From an uncultured Croceicoccus sp. (GTDB lineage: Bacteria > Pseudomonadota > Alphaproteobacteria > Sphingomonadales > Sphingomonadaceae): a stretch of DNA of 55,644 nucleotides. A program made the translations under genes and the position numbers. The notes beneath the pieces were generated by a model. It had not been told where the DNA came from. It ran no database searches and worked only from the letters and a program-made list of their open reading frames with translations. Below, piece after piece: positions 41,114-50,657 of this stretch (within the stretch, counting starts at the first letter, position 1; every line of letters starts with the position of its first letter). Location: the NCBI RefSeq assembly GCF_947496385.1, contig NZ_CANMCP010000011.1, positions 1-55,644 of the forward strand. The letters run 5' to 3'.

Positions 41114-42829
41114 CTACCGCCGGGCGCGCATCGCGAATTCGGTGGGCAGACGGACCGGGATCAACATGGTGCAGCGCACGCCGCTCGGCTCGAACACGAG
41201 GTCGACGGGGTTGCGCAATTCGTGCGCGACGATCTTTTCGATGAGATCGGTGCCGAAACCGCGCGGCCGCTCCTGCGACACCGGCGGGCCGCCTTCCTCG
41301 CGCCAGCGCACTCGGACCAGCTTGTCCGACACCAGATCCCATTCGACATGGACCATCCCGTCCGCCACGCTCAGCGATCCGTACTTGGCCGCATTCGTCG
41401 CCAGCTCGTGCACGGCAAGACCCAGCGACAGGGCGTCGTTCGGGGCGAGATCGACCTCCGGCCCCGCCATTTCGACATGGCGGTTCCCTTCCTGCGCATA
41501 GGGCGCCATTTCCACCTCGATCACGGCGCGCACGGGGGTGGTGCCCCATTCCGACTGCGTGAGGAGATCGTGCGTCGCCGATAGCGCCCGGATCCGCCCG
41601 TCGAGCGAATTGGCATATTCATCGAGGCTCTTCGCGCGCCGGCGGGTGAGCGACATGATCGACAGCACGTTCGCGAGCGTGTTCTTCACCCGGTGGTTGA
41701 GTTCGCGCGTGAGCGAGTTGCGGATCGCGGCCTGCTCCTCAAGCCAGGCGATGGTGCGGCGCGCCTCGACCGCCTGCCGCGTGAGCAGCCAGGCAATCGC
41801 GAGCGCGAGGCTCGCCACGATCAGCCCGCCGAACAGCACGATCACCGAAAGTTGGCTCAGCGCGGCCGGCGACAGCGCCTGCAGCTCGATGATCCATTCG
41901 CGATTGGCGATATTGACGGTCTTGGTCACGCTCTGCCCGCCGTTCTCGATATTCATCGTTTCGGCCATCAGCCGGTCGGCCGCGATCCTGCCGTCATAGA
42001 CGCGCAGCGCGGCGCGTGCGGGCAATTCCCCCTCCAGCGCGGATTCGATGAAATCGTCGGCATTGAACGGGCTGTAGACATAGCCCTTGAGCCGCGTGGT
42101 CGTCCCGGTGCCGCTCGCATCGAACACCGGCATGTAGATGAGAAAACCGGGATCGGCATCGCCGTCCTCTTCCTGCACCAGCACGACCCGGCCCGAGGCG
42201 GTGGGCCGCGCCGTGCGTTCCGCCTCCAGCATGGCGCTGCGCCGGACCTGCTCAGAAAAGAGGTTGAAGCCGATGGCCCTGCGGTTCCGGTCGGTCAGCG
42301 GCTGAAGATTGACGACGGGAACGGCATAGGCCTGGTCGGACGAGGGCATCGGGTGGATCTTGTACCCGGCCCATCCGGCATCGCGCATGGTGCGTTCGAA
42401 TGCGGCAATATCCCGCGTATCGACACGCTCGCCCCAGCCGATCCCCTCGGCCCCGCGAAAATTCGCATCGAGCCGCAATTGCCCGATGAACGTCTGAAAC
42501 AAAGCGGCCGGCACCTCGTCCTGCGTCGCGAACAGAGCGGCCCCCGACCGCAGATAGGCGGCATTGGCATTGGCCCTGCGTTCCAGCGCGGAGGCGATGG
42601 AGGTTGCCTGCTGTTCAAGTTCGCCGCGGCGGGTTTCGGTGTCCGCGCGTTCGACGGCCCACACGCAGATCGCGGTGATCGTCATCACGGCGAGGAAGAT
42701 CGCCACCGGCAAGGCCCGCGGATAATGCGCGAACCATCGCAGCACGCCGCCCATGCGCGGTTCGTCCCTGAATGCGTCGGGGACACTGCCCAATGGGCGC
42801 TCTGCCATGATCGCGCTCTGTTTCTTCAT
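41114..42829 (-). CDS. CHASE-domain HWE/HisKA_2 histidine kinase of the stress locus
   Basis: A 571-residue sensor kinase: first helix (ALPVAIFLAVMTITAICVWAVE), periplasmic CHASE domain (about 60-290; ASALERRANANAAYLRSGAALFATQDEV..., GAEGIGWGERVD..., YVYSPFNADDFI), second helix (LSQLSVIVLFGGLIVASLALAIAWLL), then HisKA_2/HWE-type phosphoacceptor (ELNHRVKNTLANVLSIMSLTRRRAKS) and HATPase with N-box (AVHELATNAAKYGSLS) and G-box (GFGTDLIEKIV). HWE kinases beside phyR phosphorylate PhyR (the PhyK/PhyT role). ATG 42829 gives a natural N-terminus; the frame to 42895 is extension. The gene shares its control region with nepR-ecfG. Confidence 0.9.
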   Translation of the reverse strand: MKKQSAIMAERPLGSVPDAFRDEPRMGGVLRWFAHYPRALPVAIFLAVMTITAICVWAVERADTETRRGELEQQATSIASALERRANANAAYLRSGAALFATQDEVPAALFQTFIGQLRLDANFRGAEGIGWGERVDTRDIAAFERTMRDAGWAGYKIHPMPSSDQAYAVPVVNLQPLTDRNRRAIGFNLFSEQVRRSAMLEAERTARPTASGRVVLVQEEDGDADPGFLIYMPVFDASGTGTTTRLKGYVYSPFNADDFIESALEGELPARAALRVYDGRIAADRLMAETMNIENGGQSVTKTVNIANREWIIELQALSPAALSQLSVIVLFGGLIVASLALAIAWLLTRQAVEARRTIAWLEEQAAIRNSLTRELNHRVKNTLANVLSIMSLTRRRAKSLDEYANSLDGRIRALSATHDLLTQSEWGTTPVRAVIEVEMAPYAQEGNRHVEMAGPEVDLAPNDALSLGLAVHELATNAAKYGSLSVADGMVHVEWDLVSDKLVRVRWREEGGPPVSQERPRGFGTDLIEKIVAHELRNPVDLVFEPSGVRCTMLIPVRLPTEFAMRARR

Positions 42830-42968
42830 AATTCCCCGGGCCAGATACGAGCCGGTATGCGACGATGCGGGCATTGAACCTGCGAACCGCATCATACCCT
42901 TTTATAGCCTGCACTGACCGGAGGATGTGTCGTGTTGTCAAGGGTCGGCATATACCCTATCGGATGGG

Positions 42969-42993
42969 GGAACCATCGCGGCGGACAAACGTT
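42969..42993. promoter_or_regulatory. Palindromic EcfG promoter between kinase and nepR-ecfG
   Basis: On the plus strand GGAAC-N16-CGTT (42969-42993) drives nepR. Because the sequence ends in GTTCC, the minus strand also reads GGAAC-N16-GGTT (42995 down to 42971), pointing at the kinase gene 140 bases away. One site may therefore fire both ways. Confidence 0.65.
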
Positions 42994-43114
42994 CCGCGCA
43001 TATGACGAGGGTCGAATTAATTTTTGTAATGTCCGCCTTTCGGGACCGAGCACGGATGCCGCTGTTGCGGACTGGGTCCATCCACGGTTCTTCCGGGCTT
43101 TGCTGCGAGGCGGA

Positions 43115-43288
43115 ATGACAGGTAATAAAGACGTGAAAAAAACGCCGAATGACAGCGACAAGCGATCGCCAGAGGGCAAGCGCCCCGACTGGGCGACGGG
43201 CTTGCGCCAACTTTACGACTCGGTAGTCGAAGAGCCCTTGCCGGACAGCTTCGCGGATCTTTTGTCGAAGTTCGATTCGGAGGATTGA
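43115..43288 (+). CDS. nepR: Anti-sigma factor NepR
   Basis: A 57-residue protein: a lysine-rich disordered start and the conserved two-helix core RPDWATGLRQLYDSVVEEPLPDSFADLLSKFDS, the NepR signature (L-R-x-L-Y-x-x-V-x-E-P-L-P-x-x-F). It holds EcfG inactive until phosphorylated PhyR binds it. Its stop overlaps the ecfG ATG by one base (TGATG), the invariant arrangement of this pair. ATG 43115 was chosen because the region before it carries the promoter. Confidence 0.92.
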   Translation: MTGNKDVKKTPNDSDKRSPEGKRPDWATGLRQLYDSVVEEPLPDSFADLLSKFDSED

Positions 43289-43929
43289 TGTCAGCACATG
43301 ACAAGCCTGCACCGAGCAGGAAGGCGCCGGGTCAGGATGGCACGTTGCGTCAAAGGGAATTCAAACACGAGCTGACACAGGTGATCCCGCATCTGCGTGC
43401 CTTTGCGCGCGGGCTTTGCGGGCGTCCCGACATGGCCGACGATCTCGTGCAGGAAGCCTTGATGAAGGCATGGGCCGCGCAGGAACGGTTCGAGCCGGGT
43501 ACCTCGATGCGCGCCTGGACCTTCGTGATCCTGCGCAATGCCTATCTCACCGACATGCGCCGCAACCGGTTTCGCGCCGATTACGACGAAACGGTGGCCG
43601 AACGCATCCTGACCGCGCCTGCGGGACAAGAAGGGCCGCTGCATCTCTCCGACATGCACCGGGCGCTGCTCACGCTTCCGCCCGAACGGCGCGAGGCGCT
43701 GCTGCTCGTCGGGGCTGGCGGGTTCAGCTACGAAGAGGCGGCGGAAATCTGCGAATGCGCCGTCGGCACGATCAAGAGCCGGGTCGGACGCGCGCGTGCT
43801 GCGCTGAACTCGATGCTCGACGAAGGCTCGATCCCGCAGCGTTCGGTCAAGGACAGGGTCGCCCATGCGGCGATCATGGGCGAACTCGATGACATGGCAT
43901 CGCCGCAGGTGAACGCCGGACGCGATTGA
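43288..43929 (+). CDS. ecfG: General stress ECF sigma factor EcfG
   Basis: A 213-residue ECF sigma factor. Region 2: LTQVIPHLRAFARGLCGRPDMADDLVQEALMKAWAAQERFEPGTSMRAWTFVILRNAYLTDMRRNRF; region 4: MHRALLTLPPERREALLLVGAGGFSYEEAAEICECAVGTIKSRVGRARAALNSMLDEG. The D-D-L-V-Q-E-A-L-x-K-A-W and F-V-I-L-R-N-x-Y segments are typical of EcfG (ECF15). It directs RNA polymerase to GGAAC-N16-CGTT promoters, at least two of which lie in this locus, so it autoactivates. A TTG at 43285 could add one residue. Confidence 0.95.
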   Translation: MSAHDKPAPSRKAPGQDGTLRQREFKHELTQVIPHLRAFARGLCGRPDMADDLVQEALMKAWAAQERFEPGTSMRAWTFVILRNAYLTDMRRNRFRADYDETVAERILTAPAGQEGPLHLSDMHRALLTLPPERREALLLVGAGGFSYEEAAEICECAVGTIKSRVGRARAALNSMLDEGSIPQRSVKDRVAHAAIMGELDDMASPQVNAGRD

Positions 43930-44003
43930 AACGGGCCGCGCCGCGCAGGATCGCGGCGGGCAATCCGGCCGAAAGGCACCCGGCACGGTTGGGGCATGAT
44001 GGA

Positions 44004-45236
44004 ATGGCCGATCGCGGAAATGATGGAGACAGTGCGGCGGGCAACACTGTGCCCGCCGGCGTCGCGCGCGGCGCCGACACGCGCGTAACGTCTAGCGCGG
44101 ACGCCGAGACCGCGGCGCCTCCACCGCCCGACGATCACAGCCGGCTGCTCTCTGCATTGCTGTTGATGGGCGGGCTGGGCATATTTCTCGCCCTGCCCTT
44201 CGTCCTGTCGATCGGGGCGGTGGTGTTCCTCCCGCTCGTGACCGCGATCATCCTCACCATCATCCTGTCGCCGCTGGCCGACTGGCTCGCGCGGTGGGGC
44301 ATTCCCAACGTGCTGGCCTCGTTTCTGTCGATGGTGATCTTCATCGCCATCGTCGTCGTCGCGCTGGCCACGGTGTTGCAGCCCGCGATCGTCCTGCTCG
44401 ACGATGTGCCGCGCATGATCGAATCCATCGCCGAAAGTTTCTCCACCTTTCGCGGGCAGATCGAATGGGTGAACGAACTGAACCAGCAACTGGGTGAGCT
44501 TGGCGGCGGGAGCGGCGAGCGCGGCAATACGGTGGTGGTCGCGACCCCTTCGATCGTCGAACGGCTGGCCTATGCGACGCCGACGCTGATCGTGGAAACG
44601 CTGCTGACGCTGCTCATGGCGTTCTTCATGATCGAGGCGCGCGTGCGGATGCGGCGGCGGCTGCTGCTCGACCGCAGCGAGTTCGGCGCCTCGCTACGGG
44701 CTGCGCGCGTCATGCGCGAGGTGCAGGACCGCGTTGCCAGCTATATCTTTACCGTGGGCATGATCAACGCATCCGTCGGCGTGGTGGTGGCGCTCGGCGC
44801 GTGGGCGCTGGGCATGAATGCGCCGATCATGTGGGGCGGGCTGGCCGCATTGCTTAATTTCCTGCCCTATCTCGGGCCGTTGGCGATGACGGGGCTGCTT
44901 CTGCTGTTCGGGCTTGGCGGTGCGGACACGATTCTCGCCGGGCTGATCCCCGCGGCGGCCTATCTCGCCCTCCACGGGGTCGAGGCGAACGCCATCACGC
45001 CTGCGATCCTGGGCAAGCGGTTCACCGTCAATCCGGTGCTGATCCTGCTCGCGATCAGCTATTTCACATGGGTCTGGGGCGCGTTGGGGGCGCTGCTTTC
45101 GGTGCCGATCCTGATCACGCTGATCGCGCTGTTTCAGCATCTGGGCCATCCCAATATCATCGGCTTCCTGTTCGGCGAACCGCTGTTCCTCCCGCGCGAG
45201 GAGCAGGACGAACCCCCGCTTCCGCCCGTCGCATAA
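44004..45236 (+). CDS. AI-2E/PerM-family membrane transporter
   Basis: A 410-residue membrane protein with about eight helices: LLSALLLMGGLGIFLALPFVLSIGAVVFLPLVTAIILTIILSPLADWL, VLASFLSMVIFIAIVVVALATVL, ETLLTLLMAFFMIEA, ASYIFTVGMINASVGVVVALGAWALGM, and a final VNPVLILLAISYFTWVWGALGALLSVPILITL. The pattern G-x-N-x-P-x-x-W-G-x-L-A-x-L-L-N-F-L-P-Y-x-G and the end W-G-x-x-G-x-x-L-S-V-P are hallmarks of AI-2E (formerly PerM/UPF0118) proteins. Substrate unproven; some act as Na+/H+ antiporters. ATG 44004 follows a 75-base gap after ecfG; TTG 43926 overlapping the ecfG stop would add 26 residues. Confidence 0.85.
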   Translation: MADRGNDGDSAAGNTVPAGVARGADTRVTSSADAETAAPPPPDDHSRLLSALLLMGGLGIFLALPFVLSIGAVVFLPLVTAIILTIILSPLADWLARWGIPNVLASFLSMVIFIAIVVVALATVLQPAIVLLDDVPRMIESIAESFSTFRGQIEWVNELNQQLGELGGGSGERGNTVVVATPSIVERLAYATPTLIVETLLTLLMAFFMIEARVRMRRRLLLDRSEFGASLRAARVMREVQDRVASYIFTVGMINASVGVVVALGAWALGMNAPIMWGGLAALLNFLPYLGPLAMTGLLLLFGLGGADTILAGLIPAAAYLALHGVEANAITPAILGKRFTVNPVLILLAISYFTWVWGALGALLSVPILITLIALFQHLGHPNIIGFLFGEPLFLPREEQDEPPLPPVA

Positions 45237-45249
45237 GTCCGGCGGATAT

Positions 45250-45281
45250 AAAAAAGGCCGAGCGCGATGCCCGGCCTTTTT
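45250..45281. terminator. Bidirectional terminator between the AI-2E gene and sodB
   Basis: AAAAAGGCC and GGCCTTTTT flank a 13-base loop between the two convergent stops. Confidence 0.75.
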
Positions 45282-45303
45282 CCCTAGGTCGAAATCTACC
45301 CGA

Positions 45304-45921
45304 TCAGGCCGGATAGCTCCAGATCGAGCCGCGCTCGTAATTCTCCGCGGCGAAGTCCCAGTTGATGTGATCGGTCGCCACCGCCTTCAGATAGTCGGGG
45401 CGCACGTTCTTGTGATCGAGGTAATAGGCGTGTTCCCACACGTCGAGCGTGAGGAGCGGGTTCTTGTCGCCGATGGCGAGCGTACCGGCATCGTGCGTTT
45501 CCTCGATCGTGAGCTTGCCGTCATTATCCGCGGCGAGCCAGACCCAGCCCGATGCGAAGTGACCGGCACCGGCCTTCTGAATCTGGTCGAGGAAGGCGTC
45601 GAGCGAACCAAACGCGCTGTCGATGGCACGGGCCAGGTCGCCCGACGGCGTCTTCTTGTCCGGGCTCATCGAGTTCCAGTAGAAACCGTGGTTCCAAGCC
45701 TGTGCCGAATTGTTGAACAGGCCCTGGTCGCCCTTGCTGTCCGCCTCGGCAATGACCTTCTCGAGCGAGGCGCCGGCAAGGTCGCTGCCTTCGATGGCGG
45801 CGTTCGTCTTGTCGACATAGGCCTTGTGATGCTTGCCGTGGTGGGTGTTCAGCGTGTCGGCGGAAAGCGCCGGGCTGAGCGCGTCTGCGGCATAGGGAAG
45901 ATCGGGAAAGCTGATCGACAT
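45304..45921 (-). CDS. sodB: Iron superoxide dismutase
   Basis: A 205-residue Fe/Mn-family SOD that converts superoxide to O2 and H2O2 in the cytoplasm. Metal ligands are visible: His in SADTLNTHHGKHHKAYVD, His in SAQAWNHGFYWNSM, Asp and His in LLTLDVWEHAYYLDHKN. AQAWNHGFYW and GSGWVWL-type (here ASGWVWLA) residues favour iron. ATG 45921 follows AGGAGACACAC. The longer frame to 46014 is upstream sequence. Confidence 0.93.
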   Translation of the reverse strand: MSISFPDLPYAADALSPALSADTLNTHHGKHHKAYVDKTNAAIEGSDLAGASLEKVIAEADSKGDQGLFNNSAQAWNHGFYWNSMSPDKKTPSGDLARAIDSAFGSLDAFLDQIQKAGAGHFASGWVWLAADNDGKLTIEETHDAGTLAIGDKNPLLTLDVWEHAYYLDHKNVRPDYLKAVATDHINWDFAAENYERGSIWSYPA

Positions 45922-46059
45922 GTGTGTCTCCTGATTGAATTGAGTACGACCCCGTGGCCCCGATATGGGCCGGGTATTTAAATTACCAACGGGTGAACGG
46001 CGATGAAGTTGCATCGGAAGCCGGATTTTTGCCTGTCCGCGCCGCCCGGCCCCGTGCCG

Positions 46060-47373
46060 TTACCGCTCCGCAGGGCGCGAACGGCGCCCCACGGTCGCCG
46101 CCACGGCCACATCCATCGTCACATTTGCGAGCGTGCGCATCAGGTCCGGCACCACCTCCACCGCCACGAGCAGCGCCAGCGGCTCGATCGGAACCCCCAT
46201 GGTGAGCGCGATCGGCCCGATGGAGGCGACAAAGCTGATCGCGCCGGGCAGCGACACCGAGCCCAGCGTCGTCAGCATGGACACCGCCAGCCCGGCCGCG
46301 ATGACCGGCGGCGACAAGGGCACGTCGAACAACGCCGCGACATAGATCGCGACGGCAAGGTTCATCGCCGGGCTGGTCGCGCGGAAAATCGCGACCGCCA
46401 TCGGCAGGACGAAATCGCTCGCCTCCTCCCGGACGCCGAGCTGCCGCGTCGCCGAGAGCATCGCTGGCAGGCTGGCGAGCGAGCTTTGTGTCGACAAAGC
46501 GACCGCCTGCGCCGGAAGGATCGCGCGGGCGAACGCGGGTAGCGACACGCGCGCGCCCACCACCGCCACCGCATAGGCGGCGAGGAAAATCGCGCCGCCC
46601 ACCGCCACCACCAGCGCGACGTAATGCGCGAGCAGCCCGATCGCGTCCGCCCCGCTCGTCGCGCCGAGCGCGGTGCCGAGCGCGAACACCCCCACCGGCG
46701 CGAGTTTCAGCACCCAGCCGATCATCACCAGCATCGCATTGCCCAGCGCGGCGAAGAACCCGGCAATGATGTCCTGCTGCACCGCGGCCAGCCGCGTCAG
46801 CGCCATGGCGAACACGGCAAAGAACACGACCAGCGGCAGGATCGCCGTTTCCGCCGCCGCCGCGACGATATTGACGGGCACCAGGCTCCCGATGAGATCG
46901 CCGAGCGAGGGCACCGGCCCCGGCTCCGCCCCCGCCATCTGCCGGGCGAGCGCCTGCGCCGCCTCGCCCGGGACCGGGAAGGCGGACAGGAGCGCGGGCA
47001 TCGCCACCGCCGACAGGACCGCGCCTGCAAACAGCACGACCGCGAATGTCCCCAGCGTCAGCGCCGCCATCCGGCCCGCGCCCGCCGCCTTCACCATTTG
47101 CAGGATACCATTGACGAGCAGGGCCGCCACCAGAGGCACGATCGTCACCTGCAACGCGCGCAGCCACAATGTCCCCACCGGGCCGAGCACGGCCAGCACC
47201 GCATCGCCCCCGCCCCGTTCGGCCAGCACGAAACCCAGCGTCAGCCCCGCGACGAGCGCGGCCAGCGTCCATGCCGCCGGCATGCGGATTTCCGGCGGCG
47301 CGAGCCCGCCCGCCGACGCGGGTTCGGACCCGGCCGCGTCGTGATATTCGCCGTTTGCGCCGCCCGTTGCCAA
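46060..47373 (-). CDS. Dicarboxylate/amino acid:cation symporter (DAACS family)
   Basis: A 437-residue symporter of the glutamate-transporter fold with eight helices and two hairpins. Helix 1 ends in LGFVLAERG; the HP1 serine loop is [18 protein letters not shown]; helix 7 [27 protein letters not shown] corresponds to the N-M-D-G-T region, here written [10 protein letters not shown]2 is [21 protein letters not shown]. Such carriers import C4-dicarboxylates or acidic amino acids with Na+ or H+. The loss of the N-M-D-G-T aspartate suggests altered ion coupling or a neutral substrate (inference). Confidence 0.85.
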   Translation of the reverse strand: MATGGANGEYHDAAGSEPASAGGLAPPEIRMPAAWTLAALVAGLTLGFVLAERGGGDAVLAVLGPVGTLWLRALQVTIVPLVAALLVNGILQMVKAAGAGRMAALTLGTFAVVLFAGAVLSAVAMPALLSAFPVPGEAAQALARQMAGAEPGPVPSLGDLIGSLVPVNIVAAAAETAILPLVVFFAVFAMALTRLAAVQQDIIAGFFAALGNAMLVMIGWVLKLAPVGVFALGTALGATSGADAIGLLAHYVALVVAVGGAIFLAAYAVAVVGARVSLPAFARAILPAQAVALSTQSSLASLPAMLSATRQLGVREEASDFVLPMAVAIFRATSPAMNLAVAIYVAALFDVPLSPPVIAAGLAVSMLTTLGSVSLPGAISFVASIGPIALTMGVPIEPLALLVAVEVVPDLMRTLANVTMDVAVAATVGRRSRPAER

Positions 47374-47470
47374 GATGCTTGCCCCTTTTCATGCCCGGCG
47401 CACCGTGACATGGAACGCGTTTGAGCCGCATGATGCACGCACGCATTGCTTCAGCAAGGGACGAAAACTT

Positions 47471-48811
47471 TTGGGACGCAAATATTTCGGCACCGACGGC
47501 ATTCGCGGCCGCACCAACGAAGGCGTGATGACCGCCGCCATGGCGATGAAGGTGGGGCAGGCCGCGGGCACCTATTTCCTGCGCGGGGCGCACAAACACC
47601 GCGTCGTCATCGGGAAGGATACGCGGCTGTCGGGCTACATGATGGAAAGCGCGCTGGTCGCGGGCTTTACCAGCGTGGGGATGGACGTGGTGCTGCTCGG
47701 CCCGATGCCGACGCCGGCGGTCGCGATGATGGCGCGTTCGATGCGCGCCGATCTCGGCGTGATGATTTCGGCCAGCCACAATCCGTTCGAGGACAATGGC
47801 ATCAAGCTGTTCGGGCCCGATGGCTTCAAGCTTTCGGACGAGGACGAGATGGCGATCGAGATGATGCTCGATCAGGAGCAGCTGCTTGTCCCGGCAAAGG
47901 ATATCGGGCGTGCCCGCCGCATCGACGATGCCAAGGGGCGCTATATCCACGCGGTGAAGAATTCGCTGTCGGACAGGGTGCGGCTCGACGGGGTGAAGAT
48001 CGTCGTCGATTGCGCGCATGGTGCCGCCTATGACGTGACGCCGTCCGTGCTTTGGGAACTGGGCGCGGACATCGTGCAGATGGGCGTTTTGCCCAACGGG
48101 CTCAACATCAATCAGGACGTCGGCTCCACCGCGCTCGACGCGATCAAGGCCCGGGTGGTCGAGGAAGGCGCCGACATCGGCATCGCGCTCGACGGGGATG
48201 CAGACCGGCTCATCGTGGTGGACGAAACGGGGCGCACGGTCGATGGCGACCAGATCATGGCGCTGATCGGGCGGGACATGCACCGGCAGGGGCGGCTCAC
48301 CGGCGGGGGCGTGGTCGCGACGGTGATGAGCAATCTGGGCCTCGAACGTTTTCTGGAGAGCGAGGGGCTCTCGCTGGTGCGCACGGCGGTCGGAGACCGC
48401 TATGTGCTGGAGGCGATGAAATCGGGCGGTTTCAACGTGGGCGGCGAACAGTCGGGGCACATGATCCTGCTCGACCATGCGACGACGGGCGACGGGACGG
48501 TCGCCGCGCTACAGGTGCTGTCGGCGCTGGTGCAATCGGGCGGCAGGGCGAGCGAACTGCTCCATCTGTTCGACCCGGTGCCGCAATTGCTTAAAAACGT
48601 GCGCTATACGGGCGGGCAACCGCTCGACACCGAAAGTGTGAAGACCGCCATCGCCCACGGCAAGGGCATGCTGGCCGGCACCGGCCGCGTCGTCATTCGC
48701 AAATCAGGGACCGAGCCTGTGATCCGCGTCATGGCCGAGGGCGACGATGCGGGCACGGTGGAACAGGTCGTCGACGCGATCTGCGACGCGGTGCGGGACG
48801 CGGGCGCGTGA
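47471..48811 (+). CDS. glmM: Phosphoglucosamine mutase
   Basis: A 446-residue enzyme that interconverts glucosamine-6-phosphate and glucosamine-1-phosphate for peptidoglycan and LPS. Hallmarks: [16 protein letters not shown], phosphoserine loop [15 protein letters not shown], metal loop [14 protein letters not shown], sugar-binding [13 protein letters not shown], phosphate loop [16 protein letters not shown]. The start is TTG 47471 with AGGGACG upstream, giving the family N-terminus; the frame to 47375 is extension into the divergent promoter. thiD starts within its stop codon. Confidence 0.96.
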   Translation: MGRKYFGTDGIRGRTNEGVMTAAMAMKVGQAAGTYFLRGAHKHRVVIGKDTRLSGYMMESALVAGFTSVGMDVVLLGPMPTPAVAMMARSMRADLGVMISASHNPFEDNGIKLFGPDGFKLSDEDEMAIEMMLDQEQLLVPAKDIGRARRIDDAKGRYIHAVKNSLSDRVRLDGVKIVVDCAHGAAYDVTPSVLWELGADIVQMGVLPNGLNINQDVGSTALDAIKARVVEEGADIGIALDGDADRLIVVDETGRTVDGDQIMALIGRDMHRQGRLTGGGVVATVMSNLGLERFLESEGLSLVRTAVGDRYVLEAMKSGGFNVGGEQSGHMILLDHATTGDGTVAALQVLSALVQSGGRASELLHLFDPVPQLLKNVRYTGGQPLDTESVKTAIAHGKGMLAGTGRVVIRKSGTEPVIRVMAEGDDAGTVEQVVDAICDAVRDAGA

Positions 48812-49605
48812 CCATCGCGCGCATATTGGTGATCGCCGGTTCGGATTCGTCGGGCGGTGCGGGGATCCAGGCCGATATTCGCACCATCACCATGCTCGGC
48901 GCGCATCCGATGACCGCGATCACCGCCGTCACCGCGCAGAATACGCAAGGGGTGCAGGGCGTTCACATGCTGCCCGCCGATTTCGTCGTGACGCAGGCGC
49001 AAAGCTGCATCGCGGATATCGGCGTCGACGCGGTGAAGATCGGCATGCTCGGCGCGCCCGACATTGCCCATGCGGTCGCCGACCTGCTCGAAACGCTGCG
49101 TGTGCCCATCGTGTTCGACCCGGTCATGGTCGCGACGAGCGGCGCGGTGCTCGCCGATGCGGAGACGATTGCCGGGTTCGAACGGTTGATGGCCCTCGCC
49201 GCGCTGACCACCCCGAACCTGCCCGAGCTGGAGGCTTTGGGCGGGGAGGCCGTGCTGCGCGAAAAGACGCGCGCCCTGCTGATCAAGGGGGGGCATGCGA
49301 CCGGGCCTCACATCGAAAACCGGCTGATTCAGGGCGGCGGCGAAACCGTGTTCGTATCGCCCCGCATCGACACGCGCCACACCCACGGCACCGGCTGCAC
49401 GCTGGCGAGCGGGATTGCCGCAGGGCTGGGCGCGGGGATGGACCTGCGGGCCGCGACGGGGCGGGCGATCCGCTTTGTCGAGCAGGCGATCGCGCATGTG
49501 CCGGGCTTGGGCCGCGGGGGCGGGCCGTTGGGCCATGCGATGGGGGGCGTGCCGTTCGACGCCACACGCCCCATCGGCGATCAGGGTTTGGCCGGCGGCA
49601 GCTGA
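48808..49605 (+). CDS. thiD: Hydroxymethylpyrimidine/phosphomethylpyrimidine kinase
   Basis: A 265-residue ribokinase-family kinase of thiamine synthesis, which phosphorylates HMP and HMP-P. Signature: [72 protein letters not shown], and the anion hole [22 protein letters not shown]. The start GTG 48808 overlaps the glmM stop (GTGA), indicating coupling. The 3' end overlaps the convergent LOG-family gene by 25 bases. Confidence 0.93.
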   Translation: MTIARILVIAGSDSSGGAGIQADIRTITMLGAHPMTAITAVTAQNTQGVQGVHMLPADFVVTQAQSCIADIGVDAVKIGMLGAPDIAHAVADLLETLRVPIVFDPVMVATSGAVLADAETIAGFERLMALAALTTPNLPELEALGGEAVLREKTRALLIKGGHATGPHIENRLIQGGGETVFVSPRIDTRHTHGTGCTLASGIAAGLGAGMDLRAATGRAIRFVEQAIAHVPGLGRGGGPLGHAMGGVPFDATRPIGDQGLAGGS

Positions 49606-50522
49606 TAGAAGCGGGTGACGCGGTCCCACGCCTCATCCGCGGTTTCGACGATGCGGAACAGCTTCAGATCCTTGGCCGAGATCACGCCTTCCTCGGCCAG
49701 AGCCTCGAAATTGACGACGCGGGTCCAGAAATCCTTGCCGAAGAGCAGGATCGGGATCGGCTTCATCTTGCCGGTCTGAATGAGGGTCAGCAATTCGAAG
49801 AATTCGTCGAACGTGCCGAACCCGCCGGGGAACACCGCCACTGCCCGCGCACGCAGCAGGAAATGCATCTTGCGCAGCGCGAAATAGTGAAACTGGAACG
49901 AGAGGCGCGGCGTCACATATTCGTTGGGGGCCTGTTCGTGCGGCAGGACGATATTGAGGCCGATCGATTCCGCGCCCGCATCCTGCGCCCCGCGATTGGC
50001 GGCCTCCATGATCGACGGGCCGCCGCCCGATGTCACGACGAACTGGCGCTTGCCATCCTCGATCACCGCGGCGGAACTCGCGAGGAAGGCGAGCTTGCGT
50101 GCCTCGGTATAGAATTTCGCCTTCTCGATCAGCTTCTCGGCCGTCTTGGCCGGCCGGTCGTCCGTTTCGGCCGCATCCTTCAGCAGCTCGGCCTCTTCGG
50201 GCGAGGGAATGCGCGCCGAACCGTAGATGACGAGCGTGGAGCCCACGCCCGCCTCCTCGAGCATGGTTTCCGCCTTCAGCAGCTCCAGCTGAAACCGGAC
50301 GGGGCGCAGATCCTCCCGCAGGAGGAAATCGGTATCGCGAAACGCCAGCTTGTACGCCGGGTGCCGCGTTTGGGGCGTATGCTGCGGCGAGGCGTCCGAG
50401 AAGGCCGCCTCCTGTTCCGCCTTGTAAAACTTGCGCGGGGTGAGCGAGCGGTCGGGATTCGACGGCTCGCCATGCGGGCCGGGAACGCCCGGTTCGGTGG
50501 GCGGATCTTTGCGTTCGGTCAT
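49581..50522 (-). CDS. LOG-family (TIGR00730) nucleotide 5'-monophosphate nucleosidase-like protein
   Basis: A 313-residue Rossmann-fold protein with VTSGGGPSIMEAANRGAQDAGAESIGLNI and the P-G-G-x-G-T-x-x-E motif (AVAVFPGGFGTFDEFFELLTLIQTGK), which define LOG/lysine decarboxylase-like proteins that release the base from nucleoside 5'-monophosphates, including cytokinin forms. An 80-residue N-terminal extension is polar. ATG 50522 (MTERKDPP) fits better than the longer frame. Longer LOGs with such N-termini (PpnN-like) act on AMP and GMP; which applies here is not clear. Confidence 0.85.
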   Translation of the reverse strand: MTERKDPPTEPGVPGPHGEPSNPDRSLTPRKFYKAEQEAAFSDASPQHTPQTRHPAYKLAFRDTDFLLREDLRPVRFQLELLKAETMLEEAGVGSTLVIYGSARIPSPEEAELLKDAAETDDRPAKTAEKLIEKAKFYTEARKLAFLASSAAVIEDGKRQFVVTSGGGPSIMEAANRGAQDAGAESIGLNIVLPHEQAPNEYVTPRLSFQFHYFALRKMHFLLRARAVAVFPGGFGTFDEFFELLTLIQTGKMKPIPILLFGKDFWTRVVNFEALAEEGVISAKDLKLFRIVETADEAWDRVTRFYQLPPAKP

Positions 50523-50657
50523 ACTCGGTTCCCTCTCCTGCGCCGGGCGCATCCCTTCTGGAATAGCCAGCCCAGATAGGGGCCGGGGCGCCAGACGCAA
50601 GCCGGAGCAGGCGCTATTCTGCTCCGCCACCCGGAGAATTCGCCACGCCGCGCCGGC

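Noticed and set aside
45983-48478. 831-codon open frame on the minus strand overlapping glmM
   Set aside because: Its protein is Arg/Gly/Ala-rich without motifs, and it overlaps glmM and the symporter, both of which have family motifs throughout.
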